A stretch of 62,196 bases of DNA. Origin: Thermoplasmata archaeon (lineage in GTDB: Archaea; Thermoplasmatota; Thermoplasmata; Lutacidiplasmatales; UBA184). Location: positions 1 through 62,196 of the forward strand of contig DAHUZP010000064.1 of the NCBI GenBank assembly GCA_027306505.1, read 5' to 3'. Below the pieces are notes generated by a model. The model saw nothing but the letters and a program-made list of their open reading frames with translations, did no database searches and had not been told where the DNA came from. The position numbers and the translations under genes were made by a program. The first letter of the stretch is position 1, and each line of letters opens with the position of its first letter. Positions 33,975-43,492 of this stretch are shown piece by piece.

Positions 33975-36900
33975 ATGTTTCGAAGAATCGCGTGCGCGGC
34001 GTTATGTCTGGCCCTCTTGATCCTCGTCGCTCCGAGTGTGGGAGGCCCCGGAGCCATGACGTCCCTAACCGCAGGGTGGATTTCCATGCCCCACGAGGCG
34101 ACGGCGAGGACGACCCCGAATCCTCTTGGACCGGCCGCCCTCACCTCGTCCCCAATCCGCGCGACGGCCGCGCCTCCATCCGGAGCCCCAAGCGCACGGC
34201 TCGGTGCAGCGCTGCCTCAGGTCACCAGCACATTGGTCCTGCTCAACAACTCGCTCGTCGCCGGGAACTTCCTGCCAGAGAACGGGGCGGAGCCCTGGGA
34301 CGTGGCGGTGGACAGCGTTCACCACCAGCTGTTCGTCCCGGAAGACTTCACCCATAATCTCACCGAGTTGAACGAGACGACGGACAAGGTCACCGGGTGG
34401 ATCTCGATCGGGGCCGCCCCGCTCTACTCGATCTTCGATGCTCAGAACGGCTACCTTTACACTACGGACGCCGCCAGCCAGGTCGCCGTGGTGGACACGT
34501 CGACCGGTCGTGTCCTGAGCCCGATCTCGGTCGGGTCGACGCCCATGGGCCTCGCGCTGGACCCGGCGACGGGAACCCTCTACGTGGCCGATTCCGGTGC
34601 GAGCAGCCTGAGCGTCATCAACACCGCGACCGGCCTCGTGACCAACACGATCTCCGTCGCCTCCTCTCCCACCCCTGCGCCAGGGAACATCCTGTTCGAT
34701 GAACAGAACGGCTACCTCTACCTCACCCCTTCGGGCATGGGATTTGGGACGAGCCATGTGACCGTGGTGGATCCGGCGACCTCCTCCGTGGTCGCCAGTC
34801 TCCCCGCGGGCGCGACGAGCTGGGGGATGGCCCTGGATACCCACACCCATTGCATCTACGTCGCGAACGCCGTCTCCGGCAACGTCACGGTCATCAATGC
34901 GACCAGCAACACGATCACCGCGACCATCTCGCTATCGGTCTCGGCCCCGGTCGAACCCTATGACGTGGCTTACGATCCTACCGACCAAGACCTCTACGTC
35001 GTCAGTACCTACTGGGCAGATGTCTGGACCGTCTCCGGCGCGACCAACGCGGTCCTGTCCTTCGCATCCGTAGGGTACGTCCCCAACACCATCACGTTCG
35101 ACCCGGACGACAACGACCTGTACGTCGCGAACTCGGTCTCCGACAACCTGAGTGTCATGAGCGGAGTGACCGACCGCGTGATCGCTACCGTCCAGCTCGG
35201 CACTGGTCCTGCACCGCTCGTGTGGGCCTCCACTCCCGGGATGGCCTACGTTCTGGACGAGGCCCGGGCCCAGGTCGATGAGGTGAGCTCTCTCACGCAT
35301 CGGGTCGTGGCCTCGGTACCGGTTCCGCAGGATGCGATCGCCATGGCTTTTGACTCCCTCAACGGCGACCTCTACGTCGCGGCCCAGTTCGGAGGCACCG
35401 TGACCGTGATCTCCACCAGCACGAATTCCGTGGTCACCACAATAAGTGGATTGTTATTTCCCACGGACATCACCTTCGACAGCGCGAACGGTGACCTGTA
35501 TGTGGTGGACCTGGGCATGTGGCTCGCGGTCATTGACGGATCGACGAACTCGATCTTGAGCGTCGCCTGGCCATCGCCCCCTCCCGATGCCGATTACCTG
35601 TGCTTCGACAGCCAGAACGGCTACGTCTACGTGGTCGGCTCGATGAACGGATACTCGAACTTGACCTCGCTGAACGGCGCGACCAACACGGTCGTCGCGA
35701 CGACCCCGATCTTCTCGGGATTCAGTGACGTGGCTTGTGATGCGGCGAGCGGCCTCATCTACGTGCTCAATGGCTTCTACGGGAACCTCAGCATCTACGA
35801 CGCGGCGAACCTGGCGCTCGTCGCCACGCTCTCCCCGGTCCCCTCCGGGGGGTTCATCAGCTCCCTCGCTGTGAACGCGACGAGCGGCGAGGTCTACCTC
35901 ACGGACTCGGGCGACGGCCGGGTGACGGCCCTCAATGGCACCACGCATTCGGTCGATGGCTCGCTCTCGGTCGGTAATGGTCCGGCCGGCGTGCTGTGGG
36001 AGCCATCGACCGGAGCTCTCTTGGTCTCCAACTATGACTCGGGCTCCGTCTCCAGCCTGAGCTCGACCCCCTCCGGTCCGATCCTCTCTTCCGTCTCGGT
36101 CAACCCTCCGTCCACCGCGGTGGCATTAGCCGGCTCGGTCACCTTCGCCGCCACCGCGGTCTGCGCCGGCGGACCCTGCCCCTCCGGGGTCACGTTCTCC
36201 TGGAGCCGAACGAACGCTTTGGGGAACCTCTCTTCCCCGACGGGCACCACGGTCACCTTCACCGCAGGCAACAAGGTAGGAATGGACACGATCTTCGTGA
36301 ATGCCACGGCGAACGGCGTTGCGGTCCAGAGCGCACCGGTGAGCATCACGCTTCTCGCGAGGTCCCTGTCGATCTCCGCGCTGGGTCTCAGCGGCACCTC
36401 CCCCTACCTCTCCGGTAGAACCGTCAGCCTCTTCGTGAACCTCACGTCAGGGGGCGTCCCCCTCGCTGGAGCGACGGTCACGTTCTCCTCCGCTCCCGCC
36501 ATGAGTGGCGGCCCCTGGAGCTCCACGAGCGGCGCGAACGGCCTCGCGACGGTCACCCTTACGGCCCCCGCCGTGTCCGCCCCCTCCAGCTTCAGCCTCT
36601 CGGGAGCGGCCTCCGACCCCGGCTACGCCCCGGCCACGACGTCCCCGGTCCTCCTGACGGTGGTCTCCCCGCCGGCCATCTCCCTGGTCTCGGTGAGCAT
36701 CTCACCCGCGTCGGACACCCTTGCGGCGGGGGCCACGGTGTCGTTCTCCGCCGTGCCTATGTGCGGGGCCTCCTCATGTCCTTCGGGCGTCACCTATCTC
36801 TGGTCGCTCAGCAACGGCTTGGGGAGTCTGAGCACGCAGACCGGTGGCACGACGGTCTTCGCTGCCGGGGCCTCTTCCGGGACGACCATGTTGGAGCTCA

Positions 36901-37277
36901 CCGCGCTCCTGGGTCAAGTGGTCCGCGCCTCCAACGCGACCATCACCGTCACGGGAGGCTCCGCCCACCCAACTTCCCCCTCCTCCGGACTGCTCGGGCT
37001 CCCGGTAGCGGAGGGGTACTTGCTCGTGGCGGCCTTCGTGGCGGCCGTGGTACTGGTCACGATGGTGCTGATCGTGAAGGGGCGATCGAAGGATTCAGGG
37101 TCGACCCCTCCGACGGGAGGACCCGCTTTGGCGTCCCCTCCGGGCCCCTACGCCGCGACGGTCGCCCCCTCGCCTTCCTCGGCGCCTCCCGCTCCTGCCG
37201 TCTCCCAGCCCCCGCCTCCTGCGGGGAGTGCGGCCTCGCCTTCCGGGACCCCACCTCCGCCCCCACCCCCGGCCTGA
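33975..37277 (+). CDS. YVTN-propeller plus Ig-like surface protein with Pro-rich tail
   Basis: 1100 residues. A signal peptide covers about 1-26. Many YVTN-type beta-propeller repeats (about 70-700) follow, each with a DLYVVS/DLYVAN-like strand and a VTVINATSNT turn, enough for two propellers. Two Ig-like modules then contain a paired Cys (CAGGPCPSGVTFSWS; CGASSCPSGVTYLWS), separated by another beta domain. One membrane helix lies near 1013-1035 (GYLLVAAFVAAVVLVTMVLIV), followed by a basic stop-transfer and a Pro/Ser tail ending in PPPPPPPA. It should be exported with a short cytoplasmic tail. High Ser/Thr and N-x-S/T content suggests glycosylation. Likely adhesion or cell-surface sensing. 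Confidence 0.85.
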   Translation: MFRRIACAALCLALLILVAPSVGGPGAMTSLTAGWISMPHEATARTTPNPLGPAALTSSPIRATAAPPSGAPSARLGAALPQVTSTLVLLNNSLVAGNFLPENGAEPWDVAVDSVHHQLFVPEDFTHNLTELNETTDKVTGWISIGAAPLYSIFDAQNGYLYTTDAASQVAVVDTSTGRVLSPISVGSTPMGLALDPATGTLYVADSGASSLSVINTATGLVTNTISVASSPTPAPGNILFDEQNGYLYLTPSGMGFGTSHVTVVDPATSSVVASLPAGATSWGMALDTHTHCIYVANAVSGNVTVINATSNTITATISLSVSAPVEPYDVAYDPTDQDLYVVSTYWADVWTVSGATNAVLSFASVGYVPNTITFDPDDNDLYVANSVSDNLSVMSGVTDRVIATVQLGTGPAPLVWASTPGMAYVLDEARAQVDEVSSLTHRVVASVPVPQDAIAMAFDSLNGDLYVAAQFGGTVTVISTSTNSVVTTISGLLFPTDITFDSANGDLYVVDLGMWLAVIDGSTNSILSVAWPSPPPDADYLCFDSQNGYVYVVGSMNGYSNLTSLNGATNTVVATTPIFSGFSDVACDAASGLIYVLNGFYGNLSIYDAANLALVATLSPVPSGGFISSLAVNATSGEVYLTDSGDGRVTALNGTTHSVDGSLSVGNGPAGVLWEPSTGALLVSNYDSGSVSSLSSTPSGPILSSVSVNPPSTAVALAGSVTFAATAVCAGGPCPSGVTFSWSRTNALGNLSSPTGTTVTFTAGNKVGMDTIFVNATANGVAVQSAPVSITLLARSLSISALGLSGTSPYLSGRTVSLFVNLTSGGVPLAGATVTFSSAPAMSGGPWSSTSGANGLATVTLTAPAVSAPSSFSLSGAASDPGYAPATTSPVLLTVVSPPAISLVSVSISPASDTLAAGATVSFSAVPMCGASSCPSGVTYLWSLSNGLGSLSTQTGGTTVFAAGASSGTTMLELTALLGQVVRASNATITVTGGSAHPTSPSSGLLGLPVAEGYLLVAAFVAAVVLVTMVLIVKGRSKDSGSTPPTGGPALASPPGPYAATVAPSPSSAPPAPAVSQPPPPAGSAASPSGTPPPPPPPA

Positions 37278-37313
37278 GCCGGGCGACGGCGAACGGGGCA
37301 CGGGGGCTTCCTC

Positions 37314-38648
37314 CTAGGCCTCCAGGATGAGCCACGATTCCTTCAGCGGAACGTGATGGCGCTGGGGATTGCTCCGCCACTTCCCTCCCCGGGCGCGGAG
37401 CGGCTCAAGGGTGTAGTGGCGGAACCCCAGCCCGACCCCTATACGGCCGAGGTACTCCTCGGTGGGGATGGGCACACCATAGGGGGCGGAATCCCCCAGG
37501 ATGAGGACAAAGTGGGCTCCCGGGCGCAGGACCCGACGCGTGGCGCCGATCGCTCGCGTCATGTCCTCGAAGTAGCGCGCGACCATGAGGTCGTAGTTCT
37601 TCTTCCCTCGACGGTGATGCCGAACCTCCGATAGCGTCCGGACCTTCTCGGCCAGTTCGGCGGCGACCTCCGGCGCCACGCGGTGGACGGCCCGCATCAC
37701 GCGCTCCTCCGGAGGGCCATCCTGGCGCTGGACTTGGGTCGTCGCGGAGACCACGAGGCGGGAGCGGAAGCGCTCGCTGATCTCCGCCCAGTTCTGAGCC
37801 ATCCCGAGGAAGTAGGTCTCCAGCCGGAGCCGGTCGGCGTAGTCGTAGTTGTTGAGGTACGGGGGGGAGGTGAAGGCCAGGTCGACCGTGCCGGGTCGGA
37901 TGGGCGGATCGCGCGCGTCCGCCTCCAGGACTCGAGCCTCCACCGACCTCCCCTCCGGCGGGGTCGACCCAAGGTCCTCCACGCACCGGTGCAGCGCCTC
38001 CCCGTATGTACGGTAGGCCTCGCGTTCCTGGATGCGCTTGCGCGGGGCGATGTAGGGCCATCCCGTGGCCGCTGCGCTGGCCGAGCGAAGGGTCCCCACC
38101 AAGGCCACCTCGAACACGTCGTGCATCGGGGCCGGAAGGGTCCCCAGGTGCTCGCGGATCGCGAGGAGGCGGGCCAGGTTGTCCCGGCTGTAGCACTTGC
38201 GCACGAGCTCGGGTAGACGGTCGAGCGACCGTCCGGCGGGTGGGCGGGCCGGAAGGGACCTAAGGAAGCGTTCCGCCTCGCTTCGAAGCGCCTTGAGGTC
38301 CACCTCCCAGGCGACCTTCGTCCGGGCGATACGGGCGACCAGGGGGTGAGCCTCGACCCCCACGCTCCGAACCCCGCGCCCCTTACACACCACGAGCGTG
38401 GTGCCGGTCCCCGCGAACGGGTCGTAGACCGCCCCGCCCGGAGGCAGGGGGAACCGGTCGAGCGCGTGCACCACCGCCCGGTAGCTGAACCCGGCCGGGT
38501 ACTGGAACCAACGATGGATCGGGGCGGACTTGTTGTCCTTGAAGGTACCGACCTCGCCGTCAGGCACCGGGACGTGGGCACGGGGGGCCGGGATCGAGGC
38601 TCTCGGAGGTCGTCCGACCGCCGGCGGAGACCAGAGCGTCCCGGTCAC
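37314..38648 (-). CDS. Solitary DNA (N4-cytosine/N6-adenine) methyltransferase
   Basis: 444 residues. The SAM-binding GGAVYDPFAGTGTTLVV comes first (about 68-85) and the catalytic FTSPPYLNNYDYADRLR about 180 residues later, so the order is FxGxG then SPPY, with a target-recognition region between. SPPY favours N4-cytosine methylation. A later run, APRKRIQEREAYRT, is basic. No restriction endonuclease or specificity subunit is adjacent. It lies 64 nt downstream of the sugar-dehydrogenase gene and may share its transcript. GTG start at 38648 with a weak purine run. The target site is unknown. Confidence 0.82.
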   Translation of the reverse strand: MTGTLWSPPAVGRPPRASIPAPRAHVPVPDGEVGTFKDNKSAPIHRWFQYPAGFSYRAVVHALDRFPLPPGGAVYDPFAGTGTTLVVCKGRGVRSVGVEAHPLVARIARTKVAWEVDLKALRSEAERFLRSLPARPPAGRSLDRLPELVRKCYSRDNLARLLAIREHLGTLPAPMHDVFEVALVGTLRSASAAATGWPYIAPRKRIQEREAYRTYGEALHRCVEDLGSTPPEGRSVEARVLEADARDPPIRPGTVDLAFTSPPYLNNYDYADRLRLETYFLGMAQNWAEISERFRSRLVVSATTQVQRQDGPPEERVMRAVHRVAPEVAAELAEKVRTLSEVRHHRRGKKNYDLMVARYFEDMTRAIGATRRVLRPGAHFVLILGDSAPYGVPIPTEEYLGRIGVGLGFRHYTLEPLRARGGKWRSNPQRHHVPLKESWLILEA

Positions 38649-38712
38649 CCTCGGCGGGGCGCCCGGGCCTCGGTCGCCATGGTTCGAGCAGCCCTTCTTC
38701 CCCGTGGGAGGG

Positions 38713-40176
38713 TCACTCCTGCCCGAGCCCGACCGCCGCGTAGTGGACCCCCGCCCGCTCCAGCGCGGGGCCGTTCACGCTGCGACGGGCGTCGACCACC
38801 AGGCGGTCCTTGAGCTGCTTCCAGAGGGTGAGCGGGACCTCGCGGTACTCTGGCCAATCGCACTGGACGAGCGCAAGGCTCGCACCCCGGAGGGCATCCT
38901 CTACCGACGTGCAGAAGCGCAGCTGGCGATCCTCGGCCGCGGCGACGGCCGGAGGCAGCGAGCGACGGAAGACCTCGAGCGCCTTCGGGTCGTGCAGTCG
39001 GACCAGGGCGCCCCGCTTGAGAAGCTCGCCGAGGATCGGGAAGGCGCGCGACTCGCGGACATCATCGGTCCCCGACTTGAACGCGAGGCCCAGCAGCGCC
39101 ACCTCGCGGCCCGCCACGAGCGATCCCAGGGCGCTCTCCGTCAGGTCCACCACATGTCGAGCCTGCGTCTCGTTGACCCCGAGCGCGCCATCGGTGACGG
39201 GCATGGCGACGCCCCGGTGGTGGGCGAAGGCCACCAGACCTCGTAGGTCCTTAGGGAAACAGCTCCCTCCGAAACCGGGGCCGGCCCGGAGGAAATGCGC
39301 GCCGAGCCGAGGGTCCATCCCCACGGCTTCCATGACGGGGTAGACGTCGACCCCGATCCGCTCGGCAAGCCGTGCCATCTCGTTCGCGAAGGAGACCTTG
39401 ACGGCGAGGAGGGCGTTCGAGGCGTACTTCACGAGCTCGCCCGCCGCGGGCGGTAGGACCACGACCGCTCCCGGGAACCCTCGGTAGGACTCCCGCAGCG
39501 CCCGCTCGCTCTTCGCGTCGCCCACTCCGATCACGATGCGGGAAGGCTCGAGGGCGTCCGCGACCAGGCTCCCCTCAGCGAGGAACTCCGGGTTGCAGGC
39601 GACCGAGAAGTCCCTTCCCGGCTTCTTGCCGCTCTCCCTGGCGAGGATCTTCTCGATCTTCTGGGAGGTACCCGGAGGGGAGGTGCTCTTCACGACGACC
39701 AGGCGCCAGCCCTCGGCGCGGGCGAGGAGCTTTCCCAGGCGGGCCGCCTCCTCCTCGAGGAACGACGTGTCGACGCTCCCGTCGGGCCGGGGCGGGGTGG
39801 GGAGGCAGAGGAAGAGCACCGAGGCCTTCCGGAAGAGCTCCTCCCGGTCCTTGGCGACCTTGAGGCGTCCGCTCTCGACCGCGGCGGTGAGCTCCTCCTG
39901 CAGCCCCGGGTCGAAGAAGGGCGCCCGCCCTTCGGCGATCGCGGCTCGGCGGGCGTCCACGACATCGTAGGTGACCACCCTGTGGCCGTAGTGGGCGAAG
40001 GCGATCGCCATCGCGACCCCGACGAACCCCAGGCCCGAGACCCCGAGGACCTGCTCCCCCTCTTCCCGGGTCGAGGCGGGGTCCTCAGCGGAAGCATGGG
40101 AGCGGGGGGTCACGGACCGACGGCTGGAGCTCCTTCCCTCTGACTTCTTGGGGGCGGGGGCGCGCGAGGGAGACAT
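38713..40176 (-). CDS. ugd: UDP-glucose 6-dehydrogenase family protein
   Basis: 487 residues. An unusual Ser/Arg-rich N-terminal extension (about 43 residues) precedes the NAD-binding VSGLGFVGVAMAIAFA. Catalytic landmarks are in order: CLPTPPRPDGSVDT, the substrate region VACNPEFLAEGS, and GPGFGGSCFPKDLRGLV with the nucleophilic Cys. The enzyme oxidises UDP-glucose to UDP-glucuronate with two NAD. It sits 2 nt after the UDP-glucuronate decarboxylase stop, on the same strand as galU, matching the pathway order. UDP-ManNAc or GDP-mannose dehydrogenases share the fold, but the neighbours favour UDP-glucose. Confidence 0.85.
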   Translation of the reverse strand: MSPSRAPAPKKSEGRSSSRRSVTPRSHASAEDPASTREEGEQVLGVSGLGFVGVAMAIAFAHYGHRVVTYDVVDARRAAIAEGRAPFFDPGLQEELTAAVESGRLKVAKDREELFRKASVLFLCLPTPPRPDGSVDTSFLEEEAARLGKLLARAEGWRLVVVKSTSPPGTSQKIEKILARESGKKPGRDFSVACNPEFLAEGSLVADALEPSRIVIGVGDAKSERALRESYRGFPGAVVVLPPAAGELVKYASNALLAVKVSFANEMARLAERIGVDVYPVMEAVGMDPRLGAHFLRAGPGFGGSCFPKDLRGLVAFAHHRGVAMPVTDGALGVNETQARHVVDLTESALGSLVAGREVALLGLAFKSGTDDVRESRAFPILGELLKRGALVRLHDPKALEVFRRSLPPAVAAAEDRQLRFCTSVEDALRGASLALVQCDWPEYREVPLTLWKQLKDRLVVDARRSVNGPALERAGVHYAAVGLGQE

Positions 40177-40178
40177 CG

Positions 40179-41186
40179 CTAGGCCCCTCCTTCGCTCGCG
40201 GCCACTTCGGCCGTGCGGCGAGAGGCACGCGTGGCAGCGCGGGAGGCACGAGCGAGCTGCGACCGGACGTCCTCGGCCGTCCTTTGGAGCCCCTCCGCGA
40301 GCGGGACCTTCGGTTCCCAGCCCAGCAGCTCCTTCGCCCGCTGGATGTCGGGTCGCCGTCGCTCGGGATCGTCCTGGCCACGCGGGATGTGGGTCACCGT
40401 CGAACGTCCGCCGGTCAGCTCACGGACCTTCTCCGCGAGCTCCAGGACGGTCATCTCCGTGAGCGGGTTCCCGAGGTTCACGGGCCCCTTCACCGAGGAG
40501 TCGAAGAGCCGACGGAACCCCGCGATGAGGTCGGAGACGTAGCAGAAGGAGCGGGTCTGCTTCCCTTCGCCGTGGACCGTGAGGGGCTCCCCCCGGAACC
40601 CCTGGACGAGGAACTGGGTCACGACCCTTCCATCGTCGAGCGCCATGTGGGGGCCGTACGTGTTGAAGATCCGGGCGACCCGCACGTCAAGGCCCTTCTC
40701 CCGTTCCCAGGCGGCGACCAGGGCCTCCGCGTACCGCTTCCCCTCGTCATAGCACGAACGGGGGCCGTTCGGGTTGACGTGCCCGAAGTAGCTCTCGGGC
40801 TGGGGGTGGACCTCGGGGTCCCCGTACACCTCGGAGGTGGAGGCCAGGAACAGGCGCGCGCCGGAAGCGTGGGCGTGCTCGGCGAGCTGTCCGGTGCCGA
40901 AAGAGTTCACCCGCAGGCAGGAGAGCGGGTCACGTTGGTAGTGCGGTGGGGAGGCTGGGGAAGCGAGATGGAAGACCGCCTCGGCGCTGGGCAGCCGGAC
41001 CCGCTTGGTCAGGTCCCGCTTGAGGAAGCGGAACCGGGGGTCCTTGCGGAACGCCCTCACGTTGACGAGGCTCCCGGTGGACAGGTCGTCGACGCCCACC
41101 ACGTTCCAGTCGTCTGCGAGCAGGCTCTCGACCAGGTGCGATCCCAGGAAGCCCGCGGCCCCGGCGACGATCGCGGTCCTGGTCAT
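40179..41186 (-). CDS. uxs: UDP-glucuronate decarboxylase (UDP-xylose synthase) type SDR
   Basis: 335 residues. NAD site AGAAGFLGSHLVESLL; then the UXS signatures FHLASPASPPHYQRDPL, STSEVYGDPEVHPQ and GPRSCYDEGKRYAEAL, where Tyr and Lys of Y-x3-K are YDEGK. RIFNTYGPHM, GKQTRSFCYVSDL and a basic C-terminal extension follow. The enzyme turns UDP-glucuronate into UDP-xylose. It overlaps galU by 4 nt and is 2 nt from ugd, so galU-uxs-ugd is one operon that makes UDP-glucose, then UDP-glucuronate and UDP-xylose. The last 40 Ala/Arg-rich residues are an unusual tail. Confidence 0.88.
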   Translation of the reverse strand: MTRTAIVAGAAGFLGSHLVESLLADDWNVVGVDDLSTGSLVNVRAFRKDPRFRFLKRDLTKRVRLPSAEAVFHLASPASPPHYQRDPLSCLRVNSFGTGQLAEHAHASGARLFLASTSEVYGDPEVHPQPESYFGHVNPNGPRSCYDEGKRYAEALVAAWEREKGLDVRVARIFNTYGPHMALDDGRVVTQFLVQGFRGEPLTVHGEGKQTRSFCYVSDLIAGFRRLFDSSVKGPVNLGNPLTEMTVLELAEKVRELTGGRSTVTHIPRGQDDPERRRPDIQRAKELLGWEPKVPLAEGLQRTAEDVRSQLARASRAATRASRRTAEVAASEGGA

Positions 41187-42031
41187 CCCATCATCTCCCG
41201 AAGCAAAGGTCGCAGCCGCTCACGAAGCTCCGGTTGCTGCATCGCGAACTCGAGATTGGTCTTAAGCCAGAGGAACCGGTCCCCGATATCGTACCGAGTA
41301 CCGGTGAACCCGACCCCATAGACCTTCTCCCTCTGCCGCAGGCGGTCGATCGCGTCCGTGAGCTGGACCTCCTGATTGCGCCCGGGAGGGGTCGTGCGGA
41401 TCTCGTGGAATATGCTGGAGGTGAGCACGTAGGCCCCGGTGATCCCGAGGCGGCTGGGGGCCTTCGCCAGCGTAGGCTTCTCCACCATCTTCTGGACCTC
41501 GGTCACGCCGGGCCGGACCTCAGGGCCCGCGACGATGCCGTAGTCGGAGACCTTCGAATCGGGGACCTTCTCCACCGCGATGACCGAGGAGTGCCCGCCC
41601 AGCTCCTCGAACCGGTCCCAGAGCTGGCGGAGGAGCGGAGGCTCGCAGACGTTGATCGTGTCCCCGAGCAGCACCCCGAACGCCTCCTTTCCCACGTGAC
41701 GGGCCGCGCAGAGGACGGCGTCCGCGAGGCCCCTCGGCGTGCGCTGCCGGACAAAATGGATCGTTGCGCGCTCGGCAAGCTCGTCCAGGCTCTTCATCGC
41801 CGGCAGCTCGTTGTACTTCCCGAGCTCCGGGCTGAGGTCGAAGTGGTCCTCGAGCGCCCGCTTCCCCCGGCCCGTGACGATGGTGATGTCGTCCGCACCG
41901 GAGGCGATCGCCTCCTCCACCACGTATTGGATCACGGGCCGGTCGAGGACGGGCAGCATCTCCTTGGGCATGCTCTTCGTCGCCGGGAGGAAGCGCGTCC
42001 CCTGCCCGGCCGCCGGAATGACCACCTTCAT
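41183..42031 (-). CDS. galU: UTP-glucose-1-phosphate uridylyltransferase
   Basis: 282 residues. The nucleotide-binding loop AAGQGTRFLPATKSMPKEMLP opens the protein, followed by IQYVVEEAIASGADDITIV and GRGKRALEDHFD, the standard GalU signatures. PRGLADAVLCAARHV and KPTLAKAPSRLGITGAYVLT carry the substrate contacts. The enzyme makes UDP-glucose from UTP and glucose-1-phosphate. It is the first gene of the UDP-xylose operon and overlaps uxs by 4 nt. GGGAG lies about 11 nt upstream of the ATG. It should be cytoplasmic, feeding surface glycan synthesis. Confidence 0.93.
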   Translation of the reverse strand: MKVVIPAAGQGTRFLPATKSMPKEMLPVLDRPVIQYVVEEAIASGADDITIVTGRGKRALEDHFDLSPELGKYNELPAMKSLDELAERATIHFVRQRTPRGLADAVLCAARHVGKEAFGVLLGDTINVCEPPLLRQLWDRFEELGGHSSVIAVEKVPDSKVSDYGIVAGPEVRPGVTEVQKMVEKPTLAKAPSRLGITGAYVLTSSIFHEIRTTPPGRNQEVQLTDAIDRLRQREKVYGVGFTGTRYDIGDRFLWLKTNLEFAMQQPELRERLRPLLREMMG

Positions 42032-42135
42032 CGTCGGTGCATCTCCCTCTCGAGCCCTGGTCTACCGCTTCCCCTTTCGGCGCCGAGGACGCGGGTCGTG
42101 CTGTAGGGCCTCTACCTCCGCGCTCGCGAGGAGGA

Positions 42136-42357
42136 TCAGATGGTCTCCATCTCGAAGAGGACCTTGAACCCTCGGAGCGTGCGGCTCACCTGGTCCGCGA
42201 GGTCCATCGCATCGTCGAGGGAGATGCCGGATTTCCAGTCGTAGATGAAGTCGTAGTTCCCTTGGGTCGGCTTGAAGCCGAGCGCATGGAGCTTGTCGGC
42301 GATCTCCGAAGGCTTCGCTCCCTCGCTAGAGAAAGCGACACGCAAGTAGCTCTCCAC
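42136..42357 (-). CDS. Small conserved archaeal protein, unrecognised
   Basis: 73 residues from the GTG at 42357, chosen because GAGGAG (42365-42370) stands 7 nt upstream; the longer frame starts with low-complexity residues. The chain alternates strands and helices: SYLRVAFSSEGAKPSEIADK, then FKPTQGNYDFIYDWKSG and LADQVSRTLRGFKVLFEMET. It looks like a small ACT- or ferredoxin-like alpha/beta fold, but I do not recognise a named family. A TATA box at 42395-42400 supports transcription from about 42370. Confidence 0.72.
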   Translation of the reverse strand: MESYLRVAFSSEGAKPSEIADKLHALGFKPTQGNYDFIYDWKSGISLDDAMDLADQVSRTLRGFKVLFEMETI

Positions 42358-42394
42358 GGGAATGCTCCTCGTGCGCCCCACGACCCAAGGGGGG

Positions 42395-42400
42395 CTTATA
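42395..42400 (-). promoter_or_regulatory. TATA box of the 42136-42357 gene
   Basis: GTATAAGC on the minus strand. The start of transcription is predicted about 25 nt downstream, near the GAGGAG ribosome binding site. The remaining sequence up to 42722 shows no gene. Confidence 0.6.
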
Positions 42401-42722
42401 CCTTGCTCCCGACCGGGAACGCCGGTCGGCCACGTCCGCTCGCCTCCCCCCGGGCCGGGGGTTGGCCGCAACGCGCGGTCCCCCTCACGCCACTTGGAAG
42501 GTCTGGCCGTTAGGACCAGATGCGGGGGGAAGTTCCGGCAGGCCCTCCCCCAGGGAGCAGCTCCCGACCCTGCCCAGGGGGCCGTCCCTCATCCCAGGCA
42601 TGGGCGAAGGGCAGCTGCACAGGACGCCTGGGATTCGGGCCCGCCATCTCAGTCCCCTTCGAACTCAGTTCGATGAACTGGAAGTCACTGACCCGGCCTC
42701 ATCAACGGTCTTGTGAGGCCCC

Positions 42723-43354
42723 GTGAACTCCATTCCGATGCCCTTCAGCCAGTACCTCGAGATCGAGTCGGACCAGCGACTCCTGGCCCGCTGGTGGGAG
42801 GTCCCGGTCCGGCTGAGCCCGGAGGGAGGGATCGATGCCCGGGTCGTCCACCAGGGCCGGATGGTCCAGCAGCAACCCAACCCCTCCCGTGGGCTCCTCC
42901 TCCTGACGGACAAGGGGCTGGTCCACTGTCAGGAACGGACCTCGAGGGCCCTCCTCGGTCCCACCTCGGTCATCGGCGCCTTCATGGACGTGAAGATCCC
43001 AAGGTCGAAGATGCAGGAGCTGCGGGTGGAGCCGTGTCCTGGCTTGGACCGCCCCGTGCTCGTGGTGACCGTGGACGGTGACGCCGCGACCTTCAGCCCT
43101 GAGTACGTGGTCGGCCAGGTCGCTGGCACCAATGAGATCCGCTTCCTGCTCGATGAGCAGGCGGACCCTCAGGGGAGGTCCTCGCGCTGGCCCGAGACAC
43201 GCTGCACATCGGGAACGACGCGGGCGCCGCATCCCCTTCGGCTACCCCTGCGCCAGCTCCGGCGGTCACCATGGTCACGTGCGGCTACTGCGGTTGCCGA
43301 TATCGGCCCACTGACGAGAAGTGTCCGGATTGCGGGGCCGCGCAAGGGGCCTGA
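42723..43354 (+). pseudogene. Zinc-ribbon protein gene split by a -1 frameshift
   Basis: From GTG 42723 (or ATG 42738) the frame codes an N-terminal beta-rich, PH-like domain of about 150 residues ending in IRFLLDEQADPQ. In the GGGG run at 43172-43175 the reading must shift by -1 to continue as EVLALARDTLHIGND, an Ala/Pro linker and a C-terminal zinc ribbon CGYCGCRYRPTDEKCPDCG, ending in TGA at 43352-43354. In frame, the first ORF runs on to 43532 as meaningless sequence. So it is a mutation, a sequencing error, or programmed frameshifting. The fold (domain plus C-terminal ribbon) is like other archaeal short zinc-ribbon proteins. Function unknown. Confidence 0.72.
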
Positions 43355-43492
43355 GACGCGGGCGGGCTGCCTGCGGGGGCCGTTTTCGGGGCCCCACGAT
43401 CCCCGAAGCAACGGCGGCCGTGCCGAGGGGTCAAAGGCGTCCCACCCGGGGGTTATCCGGCCGGGTGAGGTCACCGGTACGGGCGGGGGATC

